Positions 1 to 8,693 of a DNA stretch of 64,000 nt are shown piece by piece. The stretch's first letter is position 1; each line of letters begins with the position of its first letter. The DNA is from Ramlibacter monticola (GTDB lineage Bacteria; Pseudomonadota; Gammaproteobacteria; Burkholderiales; Burkholderiaceae_C), in assembly GCF_016722785.1 (NCBI RefSeq), contig NZ_JAEQNE010000007.1, forward strand, positions 248,001 through 312,000. The letters run 5' to 3'. The position numbers were made by a program, and so were the translations under genes. The notes beneath the pieces were generated by a model. It worked only from the letters and a program-made list of their open reading frames with translations, was not told where the DNA came from and ran no database searches.

Positions 1-1610
1 GCCCAGGCATGGCCGAACACGTGGCAGGCGCCCTGCAGGTGGTCCCGGTTGTCCCGGATCCACTCCGTCGCCCCGGGGCGGTCGTCCGGCCCCAGCACCT
101 GCACCGCGCGCACCGGCGCCATGCGCGTGATCTCGGACAGGCGCTGCAGCGCCGCCGGGCTGGTCGAGCCGAACACCAGCACCAGCAGGCAGCCGTCGGC
201 CCAGCGCAGCAGGTCGTTGACCGTGCCGGGTGCGCCGTCGGGCCACTCGAAGGCCACGTTCTGCACCGACAGGCCGCCGGTGGGCTCGCAGGCGCTGGAG
301 CGGGTGTAGGGGTTGGCGATCGCCATGCGGCCGGTGTTCACCAGCTGGCGCGCGAACATGTACTGGCGCGCCAGGCTCAGGGTCGCGTCGCGGAACATCT
401 TCTCGGTCGTCGTGGCCGGGCGCAGGAAGCGCGCCGTGCGGTTGGTGACCTTGACGTTCTGCTGCGCGGCCTCGTGCCGCTCCTCGTGGTAGCTGTCCAG
501 GAGCGCCGGGGCGGCGCGGCCCTTCAGGACGGCGGCCAGCTTCCAGGCCAGGTTGTCGGCGTCGGCGATGCCCGTGTTGCCGCCGCGGGCGCCGAACGGG
601 CTCACCACCTTGGCGGCATCGCCCATGAAGAACACGCGGCCGTGCCGCATGCGGTCCACGCACTCGCTGCGGTAGGCGTAGGGGCCGACCCACACGATCT
701 CGACTTCCGCGTCGGGCCCGAACTGGCGCACGAGGCGCTCGCGCACCACCTCCTCGCGGCTGGCCTCGGCCGGGTCGGAATCGGGCGCCATCTGGTAGTC
801 GATGCGCCAGACGTTGTCGCCCATGAGGTGCTGCCACACGGCGCGGTTGTCGTTGAACGGCGCCTCGATCCAGGTGTGGCGCTCCACCGGCGGGTGCTTG
901 GTGAAGCGCACGTCGGCGATGCACCAGCGGTCGTCGCCCTTCTTCGCCGCGACGGAGGCGCCCGCCCACTCGCGGAAGGGGCTGTGGGAGCCGGTCGCGT
1001 CGATCACGTGGTCGGCGCGGATCTGGTAGTCACCGGCCGGGGTGGTGACGGTGAGCGTCGCGCACTCGTTGTCCTGCGAGAAGGCGGTGACACGGTTCTT
1101 CCAGCGCAGTTCGACGTTGCCGTGCTCGTAGATGCGCTCCACGAGATAGCCCTCGATGTAGAACTGCTGGATGTTGATGAAGGCCGGCTGGGTCGACAGG
1201 TTGAAGGCGCCCTGCTGCTTCAGGTCGAAGGAATAGACCTCGTCCTGGCCGGCGAAGGTGCGGCCCACGCTCCACTGGATGCCCCGGGCCGCGATGCGCT
1301 CGTAGACGCCCAGGCGCTGGAAGATCTCCAGCGACTTCTGCGTGTAGCAGATGCCCCGCGAGGAGGCCCCCTTGACGCCGACCGTGTTGTCCTCGTCCAG
1401 CAGGACGGCGCTGATCCCGTACTGGGCCAGCGCGCAGGCCAGGGTGAGGCCCGTGATGCCGCCGCCCACGATCACGATCTCGTGGTGGCTGGGCTGGCCG
1501 CCGGCGATCTCCGGCGGTTCCTTGAAGGGGTATTCGGGCAGCTCGTAGCCGCTGCCCTGGGTGAATTCGTAGCCGTTGGAATACGCCGTCTCGGCGTAGT
1601 GGTCCGCCAT
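1..1610 (-). CDS. FAD-dependent aromatic-ring monooxygenase, C-terminus cut by window edge
   Basis: The reading frame starts at an ATG at 1610 behind a strong GAGGAG ribosome site and stays open to base 1, so the C-terminus is missing. About 536 residues are visible. An N-terminal Rossmann motif (IVIVGGGITGLTLACAL, near residue 45) binds FAD. The later GRVFFMGDAAKVVSPFGARG (GD motif, near residue 330) is typical of group A flavoprotein hydroxylases of the PheA/MhpA/UbiH superfamily. Such enzymes use NAD(P)H and O2 to hydroxylate phenolic or aryl-propionate substrates in the cytoplasm. It follows a VOC-fold dioxygenase gene on the same strand with a 68-bp gap, suggesting a small aromatic-degradation pair. 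The substrate cannot be read from sequence. Confidence 0.85.
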   Translation of the reverse strand, partial: MADHYAETAYSNGYEFTQGSGYELPEYPFKEPPEIAGGQPSHHEIVIVGGGITGLTLACALAQYGISAVLLDEDNTVGVKGASSRGICYTQKSLEIFQRLGVYERIAARGIQWSVGRTFAGQDEVYSFDLKQQGAFNLSTQPAFINIQQFYIEGYLVERIYEHGNVELRWKNRVTAFSQDNECATLTVTTPAGDYQIRADHVIDATGSHSPFREWAGASVAAKKGDDRWCIADVRFTKHPPVERHTWIEAPFNDNRAVWQHLMGDNVWRIDYQMAPDSDPAEASREEVVRERLVRQFGPDAEVEIVWVGPYAYRSECVDRMRHGRVFFMGDAAKVVSPFGARGGNTGIADADNLAWKLAAVLKGRAAPALLDSYHEERHEAAQQNVKVTNRTARFLRPATTTEKMFRDATLSLARQYMFARQLVNTGRMAIANPYTRSSACEPTGGLSVQNVAFEWPDGAPGTVNDLLRWADGCLLVLVFGSTSPAALQRLSEITRMAPVRAVQVLGPDDRPGATEWIRDNRDHLQGACHVFGHAW

Positions 1611-1637
1611 CGTGAGCTCCTCCTCGCAGGGTTCCCA

Positions 1638-1679
1638 TCCTAGCGGGACATGCTTACTTCCCAGCGGGACCTGCTTACT
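1638..1679. repeat. Two tandem 21-bp units
   Basis: Bases 1638-1658 and 1659-1679 are consecutive 21-bp units that differ at two positions. They fill most of the gap between the stop of the VOC gene and the start of the monooxygenase. They lie just upstream of the monooxygenase ribosome site on the coding strand. Confidence 0.85.
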
Positions 1680-2296
1680 TATTTGTTCGCGAACTCCGGC
1701 CGGTCGTTCTGCTGCGGCTTCAGCGGCGCGTCGCCCTTGCCCGCGGCGCGGTCCCGTCGCCACTGTTCCTTGCGCGCCGTCCACTCGCGCAGGCGGGCGT
1801 GGGCCGTCCGGCTTTCCTGCAGCATCTGGAATTCGTCCGCGAGCTGCGCGGTCAGCTCCAGCCGGATCCCGTTCGGGTCGAAGAAATAGATGCTGTGGAA
1901 GATGTGGTGGTCCGTGATGCCCAGCACTTCCACGCCGTGGGCCTCCAGCCGCGCCTTCATGTCCTGCAGCGCCTGGATCGAATCGACGCGGAAGGAGATG
2001 TGGTTGACCCACTTCGGCGTGTTGGGCGAGGGCTCGCAGGCCTGGTCGTCGCCGAGGTCGAAGAAGGCGATGAACGAGCCGTCCTGCAGGCGGAAGAAGA
2101 AATGCGTGTACGGGCAGTATTCGCCCGTGCTCGGAACGTGGTCGCTCTGGATGATGTGGTACAGCGGCAGCCCCAGGATGTCCTCGTAGAAATGGCGCGT
2201 CTCCTCCGCATCGCGTGCGCGGTAGGCGTAATGGTGCAACTGCTGGATGGGCGCGGGTGCGGGCAGGGCGCCGGGCGCCCGGAGAACGGCGGCCAT
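1679..2296 (-). CDS. VOC-family (glyoxalase/extradiol dioxygenase fold) protein
   Basis: This 205-residue protein has the vicinal-oxygen-chelate fold. A first beta-alpha-beta module begins with QLHHYAYRARDAEETRHFY (residues 19-37), and the second module contains WVNHISFRV and ends in IRLELTAQ. The likely metal ligands are a histidine near residue 21, the histidine of WVNH and the glutamate of LEL, the usual His-His-Glu set, so the enzyme should be active. The C-terminal 45 residues are charged and helical, outside the core fold. The ATG at 2296 follows GAGGAA. Its partner is the downstream flavin monooxygenase. Ring cleavage of a hydroxylated aromatic is plausible, but a glyoxalase or lyase role is not excluded. 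Confidence 0.85.
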   Translation of the reverse strand: MAAVLRAPGALPAPAPIQQLHHYAYRARDAEETRHFYEDILGLPLYHIIQSDHVPSTGEYCPYTHFFFRLQDGSFIAFFDLGDDQACEPSPNTPKWVNHISFRVDSIQALQDMKARLEAHGVEVLGITDHHIFHSIYFFDPNGIRLELTAQLADEFQMLQESRTAHARLREWTARKEQWRRDRAAGKGDAPLKPQQNDRPEFANK

Positions 2297-2533
2297 GGGA
2301 CTTCCTCGTTCGGCGATGGGGACGGATTCACTTTACCGGAATGACCTTGTTGCGCCTTGCCATCATCGCCCGGCAGGATGTAAAGTGTTATCAATTCGAT
2401 TGCGTCAATAGTCTATGGCAATGGCTCGCATTGACTGCGGCTATTAGACGGCGCCCCCCGTGCTCACTACGCTTGTTGCGTCTTCGGCATCGCCGGGGCA
2501 GGCACCGTGTCCACCACCACGCAGGAGATATCC
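2297..2533. promoter_or_regulatory. Divergent intergenic region between VOC gene and rubrerythrin
   Basis: This 237-bp gap separates two divergently transcribed units. It is noticeably AT-richer than its surroundings at about 2375-2450. It contains an ATTG-CGT-CAAT inverted repeat near 2399-2409 and similar ATTG/CAAT half-sites nearby, consistent with a regulator-binding region. No promoter hexamers could be assigned with confidence. Confidence 0.4.
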
Positions 2534-2956
2534 ATGGCAGCACTGAAGGGATCGAAGACGGAAGAGAACCTGAAGGCCGCGTTCGCGGGCGAGTCGCAGG
2601 CCAACCGTCGCTACCTCTACTTCGCCAACAAGGCCGACGTGGAGGGCCAGAACGACGTGGCGGCGCTGTTCCGCTCCACCGCCGAAGGCGAGACCGGGCA
2701 TGCCCACGGCCACCTGGAGTGGCTGGAGCAGGTCGGCGATCCGGCCACCGGCCTGCCCATCGGCAGCACGCGCGACAACCTCAAGGCCGCCGTCGCCGGC
2801 GAGACCCACGAGTACACCGACATGTACCCGGGCATGGCCCGGACCGCGCGCGAGGAAGGCTTCGACGAGATCGCCGACTGGTTCGAGACTCTCGCCAAGG
2901 CCGAGCGCTCGCACGCCAACCGCTACACCAAGGCCCTGAACGAGCTGGCCGACTGA
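2534..2956 (+). CDS. Rubrerythrin (diiron domain only)
   Basis: A 140-residue ferritin-like four-helix protein. Paired EXXH-type motifs are visible: ENLKAAFAGE and AEGETGHAHGH in the first half, VAGETHEYTDMYP and KAERSHANRY in the second. These supply the carboxylate and histidine ligands of the diiron site. The C-terminal rubredoxin domain of classical rubrerythrins is absent, as is common in aerobic Betaproteobacteria. The family reduces hydrogen peroxide in the cytoplasm. The ATG at 2534 follows GGAGATATCC; a GTG at 2507 in the same frame lacks a good ribosome site. It heads a unit with an Fe-S oxidoreductase and a DUF3501 gene, which may supply its electrons. Confidence 0.92.
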   Translation: MAALKGSKTEENLKAAFAGESQANRRYLYFANKADVEGQNDVAALFRSTAEGETGHAHGHLEWLEQVGDPATGLPIGSTRDNLKAAVAGETHEYTDMYPGMARTAREEGFDEIADWFETLAKAERSHANRYTKALNELAD

Positions 2957-2979
2957 GCGGCTTGCTCCCCGGCATTCCT

Positions 2980-3036
2980 CCCTCTCCCCCTGGGAGAGGG
3001 CTGGGGTGAGGGCGCGCAGCCGTCCCCTCACCCCAG
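2980..3036. repeat. Double hairpin intergenic repeat
   Basis: Two consecutive perfect inverted repeats lie between rubrerythrin and the Fe-S gene. One is a 9-bp stem (2980-2988 with 2992-3000, loop 3 nt). The other is a 12-bp stem (3001-3012 with 3025-3036, loop 12 nt). The C-rich design (CCCTCTCCC / CCCTCACCCC) resembles short dispersed intergenic repeats in Burkholderiales. It could stabilise the upstream mRNA or reduce read-through. Confidence 0.75.
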
Positions 3037-3059
3037 CCCTTCCTGCGAGAACAAGCACC

Positions 3060-4412
3060 ATGTCCGTCCGCGAAGGCAGTCTCGAGGCGCCCACGCGCCA
3101 CCCGATCGACTGGAAGAACCCCGAGTTCTACGACGAGGAGAAGTGCTTCAAGGAGCTGGAGCGCATCTTCGACATCTGCCACGGCTGCCGCCGCTGCGTC
3201 AGCCTGTGCAAGTCCTTCCCGACCCTGTTCGACCTGGTGGACGGGGGCAAGACGGGCGAGGTGGACGGGGTCGCGCGGCAGGACTACTGGAAGGTGGTGG
3301 ACCACTGCTACCTGTGCGACCTGTGCTACATGACCAAGTGCCCCTACGTCCCGCCGCACCAGTGGAACGTGGACTACCCGCACACCATGCTGCGCGCCAA
3401 GGCGATCAAGTTCCGCCAGGGCGGCGTCGATGCCGGGGCGAAGTTCCTCGCCTCCACCGACGTGCACGGGCAGTTCGCCGGCATCCCCATCGTGACGCAG
3501 GTCGCCAATGCCGTGAGCCACACCAGGCCGGCGCGCGCGGCGCTGGAGAAGGCGCTGCACGTCGACCGGCACGCCTGGCTGCCCTCGCTGGCCACGCGGC
3601 GCTTCCGCAGCGCCGCACCCAAGTCGGGCGAACTGCCGGTCCGGGACGGCGAGCGCACGCCCGGCAAGGTGGCCGTCTACGCCACCTGCTACGTGAACTA
3701 CAACGAGCCGGGCATCGGCCTGGACCTGCTGAAGGTCCTGAAGCACAACGACATCCCCTACGTGGTGGTCAGCAAGGAGAAGTGCTGCGGCATGCCGAAG
3801 CTGGAGCTCGGCGACCTGGAGTCGGTGGACGCGGGCAAGCGCGCCAACATCCCCGTGCTCGCGAAGTACGCGCGCGAGGGCTGGGCCATCGTCTCCCCCG
3901 TGCCGAGCTGCACACTCATGTTCAAGCAGGAGATCCCGCTGATGTACCCCGACGAAGCCGAGGTCCAGGCCGTCAAGGAGGCGATGTGGGATCCCTTCGA
4001 ATACCTCGCGGCGCGGCGGCGGGACGGCCTGCTCAAGACCGAATTCCCGCAGCCGCTGGGCAAGGTCAGCTACCACGTGCCCTGCCACCAGCGGGTGCAG
4101 AACATCGGCCGCAAGACCGAGGAACTGCTCAAGATGATCCCCGGCACCACGGTGCACACCAACGAGCGTTGCTCCGGCCACGCCGGCACCTACGGCGTGA
4201 AGAAGCCCACGCACGAGGCCGCCATGCAGATCGGCAAGCCCCTGTTCAAGCGGATGGCGGAGCACCCGCAGGGCGGCGCGCCCGACTACGTCAGCTCCGA
4301 CTGCGCGCTCGCCGGGCACCACATCGGCCAGGGATTCGACGTGAACGCACTGGGCAGCCCGCAGCTGCAGCATCCGCTGACGCTGCTGCGCATCGCCTAC
4401 GGACTGGAATGA
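3060..4412 (+). CDS. Heterodisulfide reductase-related Fe-S oxidoreductase (GlpC/HdrD-like)
   Basis: A 450-residue protein with two CxxCxxCxxxC-type clusters near residues 39-50 and 83-94 (CHGCRRCVSLC and CYLCDLCYMTKC), which bind two [4Fe-4S] centres. Two CCG-type cysteine-rich domains follow: one has EKCCGMP, and the second has HVPCHQ followed by NERCSGHAG, with Cys-Ser in place of the second Cys-Cys. This layout matches the electron-transfer subunits GlpC and HdrD. It passes electrons between a quinone, thiol or redox protein and a partner. It sits between rubrerythrin and DUF3501, overlaps the latter by 4 bp, and probably forms one functional unit with them. ATG at 3060 was chosen over an upstream GTG because the extra residues would come from the repeat. 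Confidence 0.9.
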   Translation: MSVREGSLEAPTRHPIDWKNPEFYDEEKCFKELERIFDICHGCRRCVSLCKSFPTLFDLVDGGKTGEVDGVARQDYWKVVDHCYLCDLCYMTKCPYVPPHQWNVDYPHTMLRAKAIKFRQGGVDAGAKFLASTDVHGQFAGIPIVTQVANAVSHTRPARAALEKALHVDRHAWLPSLATRRFRSAAPKSGELPVRDGERTPGKVAVYATCYVNYNEPGIGLDLLKVLKHNDIPYVVVSKEKCCGMPKLELGDLESVDAGKRANIPVLAKYAREGWAIVSPVPSCTLMFKQEIPLMYPDEAEVQAVKEAMWDPFEYLAARRRDGLLKTEFPQPLGKVSYHVPCHQRVQNIGRKTEELLKMIPGTTVHTNERCSGHAGTYGVKKPTHEAAMQIGKPLFKRMAEHPQGGAPDYVSSDCALAGHHIGQGFDVNALGSPQLQHPLTLLRIAYGLE

Positions 4413-5005
4413 CCATGCAACTGACCGGCAGGATCGCGCCCGACAACCTGATGACGCTGGAGGCGTATGCCAGGTGGCGCAAGCAGCACAAGCCGGAGGT
4501 GATCGCCCACCGCAAGCTGCGCAGCGTGGCGCTGGGCGAGCACGTCACGGTGCAGTTCGAGAGCGAGCTGACCATGCGCTACCAGATCCAGGAGATGCTG
4601 CGCCTCGAGAAGATCTTCGAGGAGGAGGACATCCAGGCGGAGATCGACACCTACACGCCCCTGGTGCCGGACGGCGGCAACTGGAAGTCCACGATGCTGA
4701 TCGAGTACCCGGACGTGAACGAGCGCCAGCGCGAGCTGGCCCGCCTGATCGGCGTGGAGGACCGCATGTTCGTCGAGGTGGAGGGCCACCCGCGTGTCTA
4801 CGCCATCGCCGACGAGGACCTGGAGCGCGAGAACGAGGAGAAGACCTCCGCGGTGCACTTCCTGCGCTTCGAGCTCACGGGCCCGATGCGCGACGCGGTG
4901 AAGGCCGGGGCGGGCGTGAAGCTGGGATGCGACCACACGAACTACCCGGCCCATGTGGCGGTGGGGCCGGAGACGCTCGCCTCCCTGGCCGGGGATCTGA
5001 AGTGA
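4409..5005 (+). CDS. DUF3501 family protein
   Basis: A 198-residue soluble protein of the uncharacterised DUF3501 family. It contains a conserved-looking stretch around residues 20-60 (RKLRSVALGEHVTVQFES) and a run of acidic residues, and has no membrane segment or signal peptide. Its ATG overlaps the stop codon of the Fe-S oxidoreductase gene (ATGA), so translation is coupled. DUF3501 is habitually linked to rubrerythrin and HdrD-like proteins. This points to an accessory role in the same peroxide-reduction or electron-transfer system, although its chemistry is unknown. An alternative start lies two codons downstream. Confidence 0.88.
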   Translation: MTMQLTGRIAPDNLMTLEAYARWRKQHKPEVIAHRKLRSVALGEHVTVQFESELTMRYQIQEMLRLEKIFEEEDIQAEIDTYTPLVPDGGNWKSTMLIEYPDVNERQRELARLIGVEDRMFVEVEGHPRVYAIADEDLERENEEKTSAVHFLRFELTGPMRDAVKAGAGVKLGCDHTNYPAHVAVGPETLASLAGDLK

Positions 5006-5008
5006 GGT

Positions 5009-5743
5009 TCAGGCCGGGGGGAACAGCTCGACCCGGTCCGTGATGATCCCGTCCGTGCCCAGCGCGATCAGCCGCTGCGCGGCCCATTCGTCGTTCACCG
5101 TGTAGCTCAGGCAGCGCATCCCCGCGCCCTGCACCTGCGCCACCGTCTGCGCATCCCACAAGGCGTGGTTGCACACGATCGCCACGCAGTCGAGCGCGCG
5201 CGCGGTGTCGAACCAGCCTTCCCACAGGGTGTCCAGCAGCAGCCCTCGCGGCAGTTCCGGACGGGCCGCCCGGGCCGCCTGCAGCGACTCGGGCCGGAAC
5301 GAGGTGAGCAGCGGCGGCACCGCCTCGCCCGCCCAGATCCGCGCCGCGTACTGCGCGACCACCTCGCCGGTCTCCCGCTCCAGGCCGGGCGTCGGCTTGA
5401 TCTCGATGTTCAGGAAATGGCGGTTGGCCAGGCAGAAGCGCGCGATGTTCTCGAAGGTCGGCAGCGGCTCGCCGGCATGGGCGCGCGAATGCCAGCTGCC
5501 GGCGTCCAGGCGCGCGAGCTGGTCCCAGGGCTGGTCGCCGCCCAGGCCGATGCCGTTGGTGGTGCGCTCCAGCGTCGCGTCGTGCATCAGGAAGGGCACG
5601 CCGTCCGCCGACAGTTTCACGTCGCATTCGAACATGCGGTAGCCATGCGCCGCGCCGAGCCGGAAGGCGGCCAGCGTGTTCTCCGGCGCCAGGCTGCCGG
5701 CCCCCCGGTGCGCGATCCAGCGCGGATACGGCCAGGACGTCAT
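5009..5743 (-). CDS. ugpQ: Glycerophosphodiester phosphodiesterase UgpQ
   Basis: A 244-residue GDPD-family TIM barrel without a signal peptide, so cytoplasmic. The metal and catalytic signature is IAHRGAGSLAPENTLAA near residues 9-25 (HRG...PENT), followed by FECDVKLSADGVPFLMHD (E-x-D...H-D) and NIEIKP. It hydrolyses glycerophosphodiesters to glycerol-3-phosphate and an alcohol. It is last in the ugpBAEC-ugpQ operon, matching the usual arrangement in which imported diesters are cleaved inside. The 79-bp gap from ugpC holds a hairpin-rich repeat. The start at 5743 excludes in-frame sequence that would be translated from that repeat. Confidence 0.93.
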   Translation of the reverse strand: MTSWPYPRWIAHRGAGSLAPENTLAAFRLGAAHGYRMFECDVKLSADGVPFLMHDATLERTTNGIGLGGDQPWDQLARLDAGSWHSRAHAGEPLPTFENIARFCLANRHFLNIEIKPTPGLERETGEVVAQYAARIWAGEAVPPLLTSFRPESLQAARAARPELPRGLLLDTLWEGWFDTARALDCVAIVCNHALWDAQTVAQVQGAGMRCLSYTVNDEWAAQRLIALGTDGIITDRVELFPPA

Positions 5744-5746
5744 GGA

Positions 5747-5822
5747 GCCCCCACGCTTGTCACTTCGTGGACTGCGCTGCGCCCCGAGGGGGCGTTCGCA
5801 CCTTCGGGCGGCCCGAAGGTGC
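5747..5822 (+). repeat. Diverged copy (A) of the three-hairpin intergenic element
   Basis: This spacer between ugpC and ugpQ begins with the same 12 bases as copy C at 33181. It contains a CACTTCGTG hairpin, a CGCCCC-GAG-GGGGCG hairpin and then a perfect 11-bp stem (5798-5808 with 5812-5822, loop CGG). The third hairpin differs in sequence from copies B and C. The element lies in the opposite orientation to the ugp genes. Confidence 0.7.
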
Positions 5823-6833
<1,011 letters not shown>

Positions 6834-6834
6834 C

Positions 6835-7689
6835 TTATTTTTCGGTGTCCACGAGGCCCTTGACGAACTGCTTCTGCATCAGCACCACCACCAGCCCCGG
6901 CGGGATCATCGCGAGGATGGCGGTGGCCATCACCACGTTCCACTCGACGTAGACCTCGCCGAAGATGGCGCGCTTGATCCCCAGCACCACCGGGTACATG
7001 TCCTCGCTGGTGGTCACGAGCAGCGGCCAGAGGTACTGGTTCCAGCCGTAGATGAACTGGATCACGAACAGGGCCGCGATCGAGGTGCGCGACAGCGGCA
7101 GCAGCACGTCGCGGAAGAAGCGCATCGGCCCGGCGCCGTCCATGCGCGCCGCCTCCACCAGTTCGTCGGGCACGGTGAGGAAGAACTGCCGGAACAGGAA
7201 GGTCGCGGTGGCGGAGGCGATCAGCGGCACCGTGAGGCCGGCATAGGTGTTCAGCATGCGCAGGTCCGCCACCACCTGGTAGGTCGGCCCGATGCGCACC
7301 TCCACCGGCAGCATCAGGGTGACGAAGATCATCCAGAACACCAGGCTGCGCAGCGGGAAGCGGAAGTAGACGATCGCGAACGCCGACAGCAGCGAGATGG
7401 CGATCTTGCCCAGCGCGATGGTCATGGCGCTCACGAAGCTCACCCACAGCATCGGCGCGACGGGCGCGATGGTGGAGCCGCTGAAGGTCTTGCCGCCGAA
7501 CAGGGCGAGCCGGTAGCTTTCGAGGAAGTTGCTTCCCGGGACCAGCGACAGCGGATGGCTGCTCGTGATCTGCTGGGCGGTCTGGGTGGAGCCCACCAGC
7601 GCGACGAAGACGGGGAAGACCACGATCGCCACCCCGAGGACCAGGATCAGATGGGAAACGAAGGTGAGGACGGGGCGCCGTTCGACCAT
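6835..7689 (-). CDS. ugpE: Glycerol-3-phosphate ABC transporter permease UgpE
   Basis: A 284-residue inner-membrane permease with six predicted hydrophobic segments; the first is LILVLGVAIVVFPVFVALVG near residues 13-32. The cytoplasmic EAA loop is visible as ELVEAARMDGAGPMRFFRDVLLPLS near residue 190, the contact site for the ATPase. It is the second permease of the ugp system, paired with UgpA. Its ATG shares one base with the ugpA stop (TGATG), so the two are translationally coupled. The length fits the family. Confidence 0.93.
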   Translation of the reverse strand: MVERRPVLTFVSHLILVLGVAIVVFPVFVALVGSTQTAQQITSSHPLSLVPGSNFLESYRLALFGGKTFSGSTIAPVAPMLWVSFVSAMTIALGKIAISLLSAFAIVYFRFPLRSLVFWMIFVTLMLPVEVRIGPTYQVVADLRMLNTYAGLTVPLIASATATFLFRQFFLTVPDELVEAARMDGAGPMRFFRDVLLPLSRTSIAALFVIQFIYGWNQYLWPLLVTTSEDMYPVVLGIKRAIFGEVYVEWNVVMATAILAMIPPGLVVVLMQKQFVKGLVDTEK

Positions 7690-8570
7690 CAGTACTGGAC
7701 CTTCTTTTCCACGAAGCGGAACTGCACCACCGTGAGGGCGATGACGATCGCCATCAGCACCACCGACTGGGCCGCGGAGCCGTTGATGTCCAGGGCCTTG
7801 AAGCCGTCGTAGTACACCTTGTAGACTAGGATCGCCGTCTCCTTGCCGGGCCCGCCGTGGGTCGCCGCGTCGACGATGGCGAAGGTGTCGAAGAAGGCGT
7901 AGATGATGTTGATCACCAGCAGGAAGAAGGTGGTGGGCGACAGCAGCGGGAACACGATGCTCCAGAAGCGCTTCCAGGGCGAGGCGCCGTCGATGGTGGC
8001 GGCCTCGATCAGCGAATGCGGGATCGATTGCAGGCCGGCCAGGAAGAACAGGAAGTTGTAGGAGATCTGCTTCCACACCGCCGCCATCACGATCAGCGCC
8101 ATGGCGTGCTTGGCGTTGAGCAGGTGGTCCCAGGGGATGCCCAGCTCCTGCAGGTAGTAGGCGATCACGCCGTAGGGCGAGGCGAACATCATCAGCCACA
8201 GCACGCCCGCGACGACGGGAGCCACCGCGTAGGGCCAGATCAGCAGGGTCTTGTAGACGTCCGCGCCGCGCAGCACGCGGTTGGCCATCACCGCCAGCAG
8301 CAGGGCGACGGCGAGCCCGGCGAAGGCGACCAGGGCCGAGAACAGCGCGGTCGTCTTGAAGGATTCGAGGTAGCTCGGGTCGTCGAACAGGCGCTGGAAG
8401 TTCTCCAGGCCCACGAATTCGCTGCTCCCGCCGAAGGCGTCCTGCTGCATCAGGCTTTGCAGCAGCGCCTGCGCCGCCGGCCAGAAGAAGAACACCAGCA
8501 CGATGGCCATCTGCGGCGCCACCAGCACCCACGGCAGCCAGGCGGACTTGAATCGGACCTTCTTCTCCAT
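7689..8570 (-). CDS. ugpA: Glycerol-3-phosphate ABC transporter permease UgpA
   Basis: A 293-residue MalF-type inner-membrane permease with six hydrophobic segments; the first is LPWVLVAPQMAIVLVFFFWP near residue 12. The EAA motif is near residue 190 (SLIEAATIDGASPWKRFWSIVFP). It forms the transmembrane channel with UgpE. It lies 123 bp downstream of ugpB across a stable hairpin, so permease synthesis is probably set lower than that of the binding protein. Confidence 0.93.
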   Translation of the reverse strand: MEKKVRFKSAWLPWVLVAPQMAIVLVFFFWPAAQALLQSLMQQDAFGGSSEFVGLENFQRLFDDPSYLESFKTTALFSALVAFAGLAVALLLAVMANRVLRGADVYKTLLIWPYAVAPVVAGVLWLMMFASPYGVIAYYLQELGIPWDHLLNAKHAMALIVMAAVWKQISYNFLFFLAGLQSIPHSLIEAATIDGASPWKRFWSIVFPLLSPTTFFLLVINIIYAFFDTFAIVDAATHGGPGKETAILVYKVYYDGFKALDINGSAAQSVVLMAIVIALTVVQFRFVEKKVQY

Positions 8571-8599
8571 GGCCTCTTATTCTCGTTCAACCAACGAAC

Positions 8600-8624
8600 C
8601 CCTCCCCCGCCTGGCGGGGGAGGG
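8600..8624 (-). promoter_or_regulatory. ugpB-ugpA intergenic hairpin
   Basis: A perfect 12-bp inverted repeat (8600-8611 with 8613-8624) lies between the binding-protein gene and the first permease gene. Further G-runs follow to 8640. Hairpins at this position in ABC transporter operons protect the upstream mRNA and lower downstream expression; that role is inferred here. No T-run follows it, so it is not a classical terminator. Confidence 0.65.
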
Positions 8625-8693
8625 GGCAGGGGGAGGGGGTGCCGTCAATCAGACGCGAGCAGCGTAGAACGCGTGCAGAAGGCGGCAAGACCG

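Noticed and set aside
9..1643. 544-codon plus-strand frame at the start of the window.
   Set aside because: The minus strand encodes a clear flavin monooxygenase with FAD motifs and a ribosome site; the plus frame is its mirror.
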